From Megaustenia siamemsis (taxonomy: Eukaryota > Mollusca > Gastropoda > Stylommatophora > Ariophantidae): a DNA stretch of 64,000 nt. The translations under genes and the position numbers were made by a program. The first letter of the stretch is position 1. Each line of letters begins with the position of its first letter. The stretch is from assembly GCA_032433765.1 (NCBI GenBank), contig JAVIAB010000159.1, forward strand, positions 56,923,542-56,987,541, read 5' to 3'. This document shows, in pieces, positions 58,341 to 64,000 of this stretch. The notes below the pieces were generated by a model. It saw nothing but the letters and a program-made list of their open reading frames with translations, was not told the DNA's origin and did not search any database.

Positions 58341-58404
58341 ATTAAAACATATATTTGTATCCTTCATTGCATTGTCATTATTAAATACTTGTAAACTGTC
58401 TATG

Positions 58405-58690
58405 TCTTTCAGAGAGGTAATTTCCAAAATTAGGGAAAAAAACAGTCATCTTTTCTTTGGCAATGAAATGAGAAGGGAACAGTTGGTATATATTATGACA
58501 ACTGGGAGAATTTGGGGGGGGGGGGGGGTGGGAGAGGGGTGAAGAGTTAGAAAGGTGCAAAGAGAAAAGATACCAGACAGCTTAAGAGAATGGCTTGGCA
58601 GAATGTCAAAAACAGAAATGATAAATAACTGTGGAGATCGTAAGATGTGAAGTGGAATGATCACCTACACCAGCAGGCAAGGTACTGAAG
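58405..58690 (+). mobile_element. RTE-like LINE 3' fragment
   Basis: GAGGTAATTTCCAAAATTAG, GAAATGAGAAGGGAACAGTT, TTAAGAGAATGGCTTGGCAG and the end GGCAAGGTACTGAAGG. A G run (about 58,515-58,530) sits inside it. The (C)n run near 58,727 is separate. Confidence 0.8.
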
Positions 58691-59037
58691 GATCATACCA
58701 TTCAGCTTGTTCTAGTCTTCCACTCCCCCCCCCCCCCCAACAGTGTCGTTGTTCCGTATTTAGTTTTTCTTTCTCTTTCCTTCTTTCTTTCAACTCCCTT
58801 GCGTATACAACATTCCGGTCAAGGTGCGGCAAGATCCGATGTATGATTACCTTGAATAACGACAATAAAGGATATTACTAGTGCACTCTACGCACGTAAA
58901 ATAATTGTTAATAGACAAATATAGAAAAGAGTAGGTTAAAATATCCGTGTTCAGTGAAATATTAGAGATCGGCTTACTCGGAACCGTTCCGTTCCTCGTG
59001 GCCAGGACCGAAGCGGCTTTAAATTTGTTCAGAGTAT

Positions 59038-59090
59038 TTAGAAAAAAAAATAGAAAAAAAAATGGGAAAAAAAAAAAAAAAAAAGAAAAC
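59038..59090. repeat. A-rich low-complexity tract
   Basis: Runs of A broken by single G, T or C. The Lys-rich or Phe-rich frames across it are artefacts. Confidence 0.9.
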
Positions 59091-59757
59091 AACTTTCTGT
59101 CCAGCCTTACCCATTACTGGGGTCTGGCGAGAGGTCATGACCGGGGAATAGATGGCCGATTCCTGATATATTTACATATATATTGATATGACCAAATTGT
59201 TACTTTCGCATCACCAGACTTCAAACATGTGTCAAAGAGAGTGGTGATGATCAATCCAATATAGGATGGGAGTACAGTGACGTCAGTCTCATTTGTTGGT
59301 TCTTTATTTTTACTTTGTCCTTTGTTGTCATTAAGCAAATTAACAATTCAATTTGATGAACTGGCTAACTAATATTTTAATACGACTTTTATGTGTCAGT
59401 AACGAAAACTTCAGTTCTCTTCCTTCCGTCTTTCACTTATTTTCTTTAGTTTAATATTTCAACGATCACAAGTCTTACTTTTTCCATCTTGCATTTCGCT
59501 GTCCTTTGTTGTACTTTACTCTGCTGTGATCATTATTTTGAATTTTGTATTCATTTCTGTACATTTTATAAAATTATTGCCTTCATTCCTGGCTATGCAT
59601 ATCAAATGGGTTATATTCGATGTTATGATACAGGACGACTTAGAACGAGTTTCATGTTCACCGTAATAGCAATGTGCTATCTTACCACTCGGTTTATTTC
59701 CGTCTAAATGCTATGCTAGCTTTACAACACCACATTCAATCTATACCATAATTGTGT

Positions 59758-60065
59758 AGGGGACCTCGGTAGCCTAGTTGGGAAAACCACCCGACTGGGC
59801 GACCGACTTTCGGATAACTCATGTTCGATTCCCGCTGGGAGCAGTGTGAATTGTAGTCGTGGTTGGAAAAAAAAAATACCCCCACGTTCGACCTAGCCGT
59901 TGGCAGAAATGGGTACCATGGTATTACTCTGGGAAGGTGAGGAATATCCCCTCGCATCGTCAGTTTCGATGCTTGAAGCGACACTATCCAGAAGTATCCG
60001 AACGTATCTGGATACGCCGCCGAGCACATATGGGTCAAAATAGGCGTGTTTTCAACGTCCATTCA
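59758..60065 (+). mobile_element. tRNA-derived SINE (second family)
   Basis: The head is GGGACCTCGGTAGCCTAGTT (box-A-like TAGCCTAGTTGG), with box B CATGTTCGATTCCCGC. A non-tRNA body follows (CCCCACGTTCGACCTAGCCG, GGAAGGTGAGGAATATCCCC). This structure and its length, about 300 bp, fit a SINE and not a tRNA gene. Target duplication not identified. Confidence 0.8.
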
Positions 60066-60094
60066 AGTCTCGTACTTTTATTCTTCTTTTTCGA

Positions 60095-60312
60095 CCTTTT
60101 TAGCTCCCAGTGGAGCGTAGGTCTTCAACAAACACTTTTAGCTCCCAGTGGAGCATAGGTCTTGAACAAACACTTTTAGCTCCCAGTGGAGAATAGGTCT
60201 TCAATAAACACTTTCCAAGTCATTCTGTTTTCAGCCATTCTTTTAAGTTCATTCCATGTCTTCCCCATCATCTTCATCTCTGCTTCTATCTGCCTTCTCC
60301 AAGAATTCCTAG
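60095..60312 (-). mobile_element. 5'-truncated LINE tail with triplicated end
   Basis: Reverse of the 50,225-50,513 family. On the minus strand it runs from TCCTAGGAATTCTTGGAGAA through AGATGAAGATGATGGGGAAG to CTCCACTGGGAGCTAAAA. The last 37-40 bp (TTTAGCTCCCAGTGGAGCAT plus AGGTCTTCAACAAACAC) is present three times. Confidence 0.9.
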
Positions 60313-60467
60313 GTACTTTACCTTTACCTTACCATACTTGTACCTGATGCTACCTTTTTTTTATAATAAACATTACATTGACTTTATTCTCTGGAATTGC
60401 CAAGGAAATATTCAACCAAATGTATGGTACATAATATCTGACTGACGTCATAACTACATGTACTCAC

Positions 60468-60591
60468 TGACACAATGCCCGTGAATACATCTCGCTGTCC
60501 GCTACATTTTTCAACTCAAAAACAGTTTCAGTGTCAGAGACCAAGCAATTCATTAGTCTTTGACATTTTTCATCTTTTAGAGCTTCCATTT
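60468..60591 (-). CDS. Exon B5 of the module gene
   Basis: The most 5' exon found. The acceptor is GTTCCACAG before 60591 and the donor GTGAGT after 60468. It has 2 + 120 + 2 nt. It has DEKCQRLMNCLVSDTETVFE and ends MYSRALC. Cysteines are at codons 9, 15 and 40. The Met codon near its start is not a translation start, because the exon has a phase-1 acceptor like its sisters. The preceding A exon must lie beyond 64,000. The split codon with A6 is CAG (Gln). Confidence 0.86.
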
Positions 60592-60616
60592 CTGTGGAAC
60601 ACACACACACACACTG

Positions 60617-61362
60617 AGAAAAAGTTGCATGTAACATTATTGTATTGTATTAGAAGGACATTGCATGTGGCAGTATTGTGTTGCATTAAAGAAAAGTTGC
60701 ATGTCACATTATTGTGATGTATTAGAAGAACGTTGCACGTAACATTACTAAGTTTTGTGTGACATTATTGTGTTGTATTAGATGAAAGTTGCATGTGGCG
60801 TTATTGTTTTTTATTATAGGAAAGTTGCATGTGACATGATTGTGTTGTATTAGAGGAAAGTTGCATGTGACATGATTGTGTTGTATTAGAGGAAAGTTGC
60901 ATGTGGCATGCTTGTGTTGTATTAGAGGAAAGTTGCACGTGACATGATTGTGTTGTATTAGAGGAAAGTTGCACGTGACGTGATTGTGTTGTATTAGAGA
61001 AAAGTTGCATGTGACATGATTGTGTTGTATTAGAGGAAAGTTGCACGTGACATGATTGTGTTGTATTAGAGGAAAGTTGCACGTGACGTGATTGTGTTGT
61101 ATTAGAGAAAAGTTGCATGTGGCATTATTGTGTTGTATTAGAGGAAAGTTGCACGTGACGTGATTGTGTTGTATTAGAGAAAAGTTGCATGTGGCATTAT
61201 TGTGTTGTATTAGAGGAAAGTTGCACGTGACATGATTGTGTTGTATTAGAGGAAAGTTGCACGTGACGTGATTGTGTTGTGTTAGAGAAATGTTGCATGT
61301 GACATGATTGTGTTGTATTAGAGGAAAGTTGCACGTGACATGATTGTGTTGTATTATAGATC
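60617..61362. repeat. Minisatellite, 36-bp unit, about 20 copies
   Basis: The unit is TTGTGTTGTATTAGAGGAAA GTTGCACGTGACATGA. As 36 is twelve codons, a 215-codon minus frame stays open with a 12-residue repeat (IQHNHVTCNFPL). It starts about 26 bp upstream of the exon B5 acceptor. No evidence of translation. Confidence 0.95.
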
Positions 61363-61859
61363 GTTTCAAATCATCTGCCCAACTTCAAAACGCTATTACT
61401 CTCTAACCGTTTCTTAAAAACATTTGAAATTTTCCAAAAGTTATTAGAATGCAAAAGACCCTTTAAATGTATATTCAACAAATATCTTGCAGCTGCAGTT
61501 TTCTTGAAGCGGCGATATTTCTTTGATGTTTGTCAAAATTGTAAATTGTGAAGCCCTAAAGAATAGAAATTACCGTAGTTGCTGGTCAATGATTAGTTTT
61601 CACTAGGTAAAGGCGTGGCCGTAATGGGGAAATAACTGGATAAGACAAAACACCAGGAGAATTATTGTCTGCTCAGTTCGATGACGGACGATAATATCAA
61701 GGTATACCTGTATGTCCAATTTTCATAGTTGTGTGGTCCCGAAAAGGACCGTTTGTTGAACTAATTTAAGGTAATATAGGGGCCAACATTGTGGGGGCTA
61801 TATACTTTCATTCTGAATCAGACGAGTCTCAAAGATTAATAACTGTTTTGGGTTGAACA

Positions 61860-62563
61860 TTCCACAAACCATCATTTTTTCAATATTCCTCTTCCTGTTT
61901 TAAGACGTGGTCTTCACATTTAGCCCAATAATCTTTGTCTATATTTAATAAAGCGAGATTAGCAAGAGTCTTTACATCGCATATTTTGAATGTTGTATTT
62001 TCATCTGCCACTTGTCCTTTTAATTTTGCCCAGATTAGTTCTATTGGATTTAAATGAGCATGGTAAGGTGGCAGCCTCAAACTTATATGACCGTGCTCTT
62101 GGATAATCTTATCTATTTGAAAAATCTTTGTCCTCTGTTTTTGCTTTACTAGAGATAGTAATTCAGGTTTTAAGTACATGTTATTAAATTGTATGTGCTC
62201 CTTTGTGAGCCATATCTTAATAGCATCTTTTGTACTGGATGACGTCGGGACTTTATCTTCAAGTGCAACAATGTTGTGGTACGCTGCATTGTCCATTATT
62301 AGGCAAGATGGTCGATCTAGTGATGGGAGAACATAATTTTTATCCAATGTCTAAATATGTGACCATTCATCTCAGAGTGATAATCCCGATTGTCTATGGA
62401 TTTTGAAAGAAAAATGAGCTCTGCATTCTGTATTAGTCCATGTTGTCGACTACCTGCATGAGCAATTATCAAGCGCTGTCCTTTGCTGCTTGGTATTAAT
62501 CTCTTAATCTTTCCATCTGATGACTGCCATTCCCTTTGGTTAGTGTGGTGAGCATTGATCCAT
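61860..62563 (-). pseudogene. DDE transposase copy 2, C-terminal part, broken
   Basis: Same family as 16,642-17,931. On the minus strand, from 62,563: INAHHTNQREWQSSDGKIKR, IIAHAGSRQHG, a frameshift near 62,330, then the second Asp in IMDNAAYHN and the Glu in LPPYHAHLNPIELIWAKLKG. Second-D-to-E spacing is again 83 residues. A stop follows EQEEEY near 61,880 (Trp to stop compared with copy 1). Its N-terminal part is displaced to 63,868 and beyond by an insertion. Confidence 0.87.
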
Positions 62564-62897
62564 TGGTTATTGGTTATGGAAGGCCTCGGTTTCACAGCAA
62601 ACGAATTAAAATCCATAATTGCTCAACCGCCCGTGCCAGTGGAATCATCCGAATTACTAACTCATCTCCCAAACAAAGAAAGGTAACTGTAGTCCCCATC
62701 GTAGCAGTCTCAGCACACGCCAAAAGACATAAGGCGAAACCGCGCAGAAAGTGAACACAGCCAACTGTTCCCTGTCATACGATATCATCATTCATCGTAA
62801 ACAAGCGGGATATCGAAGCAGGATCAAAACGGATGAGACACACAGCTCACGGTGTGCACAGAGCACTTAACTTAGTAGCTCCTGCAACAAGCCGGAC

Positions 62898-63087
62898 TTG
62901 GAATATGAGGAAACTGCAAGAAGGAACACTTTTCAGACATAGCCTTCAATGGTTCCTGCCGCCTATCCACCATATACCATGGGAGTTCACGTCCTCCCGA
63001 AAATGATGATCGCCATATCACTTGATGATGTTAGGCCGTCATTGATGACTCCAATTCCAAACATATAGACACACAGTGGTGGTAAGT
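62898..63087 (-). mobile_element. Fragment of the CAGA-tailed retroelement
   Basis: Matches 48,369-48,556 (GGAATATGAGGAAACTGCAA, ACTTGATGATGTTAG), in the same orientation. It is internal to the element, so both of its ends were lost before or during insertion. Confidence 0.8.
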
Positions 63088-63741
63088 TATCATTCAAGAA
63101 CAATGTCAGATTAACATTCCATAGATATGGCTCTGCTGATGAAATGCTTGGTGCAACAGTTGTATCAATCATACTGGAGGCTCCTGGTCTGTGGTCATTA
63201 ATATCACAGACGGCGCATGATGTTGTTATATTCAGTATTTCTTTCTGGGGTGTAAATATGTGGCACACACTTGGAGAGTGGTTTGTGGTCACAGTAATCC
63301 CATTAAAGGCACTTCTAGGGTAGCATGGCATAGCTGTTTCAGAACAGCACAATCCTGTGATGTTTTCTGTGTTCGCTATAAAGCTGCTGCTGCTACACAA
63401 TCCTGACAAATTATAGGTGTGGACATTATTCACTTGCAATGACAAAACTGCTTTGTTTACATCATAAACCTATGGAAGCGAATCATTTATGGGACTAATA
63501 GTACAGTTTATTCTTCCATCGGGGATATCTTCATTGAGTCCCCAAAAAAAAGGTCTTTGGTTAAAAAGCACATATGCTTTTGAGTTAAACACACAATGAG
63601 CCCACTTCATAGATTCAAAATGATCCTTACCAAGGCCATCCGTTTGCACAAGTTAGGGTCCTTAGCTACCAACGTCCCAAACGTCTGAAACGAATTAACG
63701 ACTTTATCTACAGCGAAGGTTAACGAACTGTGAACAAACAT
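63088..63741 (-). pseudogene. Unrecognised protein-like frame, Cys- and Asn-rich, probably broken
   Basis: From a Met near 63,741, one minus frame reads SFQTFGTLVAKDPNLCKRMA. It then either shifts frame near 63,632 or splices there: a GTAAGG donor sits at that point and CCATAG at about 63,470, both phase 0. The frame continues to about 63,090 with many cysteines and N-x-S/T sites (NCT, NLS, NIT, NVN/NLT). A TAG at 63,470-63,472 would stop unspliced reading. It ends at the junction with the CAGA fragment. It looks like part of an extracellular or envelope-like glycoprotein, but I do not recognise it. It could be a captured host exon. Confidence 0.4.
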
Positions 63742-63867
63742 TTATGTTCAAACCCTTGAAAACATTTTCAAAAATCTGCCAACTCGCAGCAATATCATAT
63801 CTCGTGTTGTTCAATGTAAACATTGCTTAGTCCATAGCTCGAATATAAATAAGCTGCCATTTTGGTC

Positions 63868-64000
63868 TGATCCATGTTTCATCCAAGTACACAATATCAT
63901 AACCTCGCGTGCGCACCTCTTTTACTTCACGTAAGTACTTGCTTCTCATGACTACTATATGTGGCTTCTCACAGATGATGTTTCGTCCATTGGAATACTT
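63868..64000 (-). pseudogene. DDE transposase copy 2, displaced N-terminal part (continues off the window)
   Basis: Matches 17,395-17,525 of copy 1: VYLDETW at about 63,890, EVRTRGYD, and SREYLREVK further on. With 61,860-62,563 it makes one element once the 1.3-kb insertion is discounted. Confidence 0.87.

Larger units (their letters stand above)
52535..60467. other. Intron between exons B5 and A6 (7,933 bp)
   Basis: The longest intron. It holds RTE-like tails, two SINEs, a CAGA-tailed element, a second I-like LINE and a LINE tail. In 53,240-53,615, 53,905-54,100 and 59,090-59,755 I see only AT-rich sequence. Confidence 0.7.
62564..63867. mobile_element. 1,304-bp insertion inside transposase copy 2, with 8-bp duplication
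   Basis: The transposase sequence is interrupted between its first catalytic block (..LDETW) and INAHHTN. The octamer TGATCCAT is present on both sides (62,556-62,563 and 63,868-63,875). Copy 1 has a single related AATCCAT at this point. The insertion ends do not form inverted repeats by eye. Its content is composite: unknown sequence, a CAGA-element fragment, and an unfamiliar protein-like frame. Confidence 0.88.
60592..64000. other. Intron upstream of exon B5 (open at window edge)
   Basis: It holds the 36-bp array and the second transposase relic with its nested insertion. In 61,363-61,860 there is AT-rich sequence with a small palindrome GGTCCCGAAAAGGACC near 61,736-61,751. No A-type exon was found. 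Confidence 0.65.

Noticed and set aside
59758..59840. Functional tRNA gene
   Set aside because: Box A and box B are present, but a SINE body follows and no clean acceptor stem is seen.
61736..61751. Palindrome GGTCCCGAAAAGGACC as a terminator or histone-type stem-loop
   Set aside because: It is short, lacks the histone consensus and has no gene nearby on either strand.
62536..62754. 72-codon plus frame
   Set aside because: It crosses the junction between the transposase relic and the nested insertion, so it is a chance fusion.

Overview
The window looks like intron-rich, AT-rich animal DNA. The organism is probably an invertebrate, and a mollusc such as a gastropod is my best guess. That guess rests on the mix of tRNA-derived SINEs, RTE-like LINEs with (GATG)-type tails, I-like LINEs with RNase H, and Tc1/mariner-type relics. 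There are no bacterial-style genes, no operons, no intact tRNA or rRNA genes and no CRISPR array. Most long reading frames are simple-sequence or minisatellite artefacts, or pieces of dead transposons.

The main result is a split gene on the minus strand that the long reading frames do not reveal. Twelve short exons of two alternating types run from about 60.6 kb down to 0.5 kb in the strict order B-A-B-A-B-A-B-A-B-A-B-A. Type A exons (40 codons, always 122 bp) share the pattern LG..GYNC.L.APE.C, then R.DYL.TF, then PSC. Type B exons (118-124 bp) share C....L..CL and end in a cysteine. Every A exon starts in phase 2 and ends in phase 1, and every B exon starts in phase 1 and ends in phase 2. 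All have AG acceptors and GT donors (B donors are all GTGAGT, A donors all GTAA). All twelve join without a stop codon, giving about 487 codons. The product would be a tandem array of about 80-residue, six-cysteine, N-glycosylation-rich modules, so probably secreted or extracellular. Neither end of the gene is in the window. I do not recognise the domain family.

The introns (0.6-7.9 kb) are filled with minisatellites and mobile-element debris. Layout: 0-11 kb holds exons A1, B0 and A2, minisatellites, RTE-like LINE pieces and SINEs. 11-20 kb holds a LINE split by a SINE, a minisatellite that has copied the end of exon B1 with its splice donor, exons B1 and A3, and a dead DDE transposase. 20-34 kb holds exon B2, a 44-bp array derived from a LINE end, a 0.3-kb (GT)n tract, a LINE interrupted by a 342-bp mariner-type MITE, exon A4, a 1.27-kb array of 31-bp units and exon B3. 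34-46 kb holds 59-bp arrays with internal higher-order structure, exons A5 and B4, and more RTE-like tails. 46-60 kb holds satellites, a CAGA-tailed 1.1-kb element in two copies, SINEs, two copies of an I-like LINE and exons A6 and B5. 60-64 kb holds a 36-bp array and a second DDE transposase relic split by a 1.3-kb insertion with an 8-bp target duplication.

The only candidate host function in the window is the module gene. Everything else is repeat biology within or around its introns. In several places it touches the gene closely: insertions lie a few bases from splice donors, and one minisatellite carries eight extra copies of a donor.
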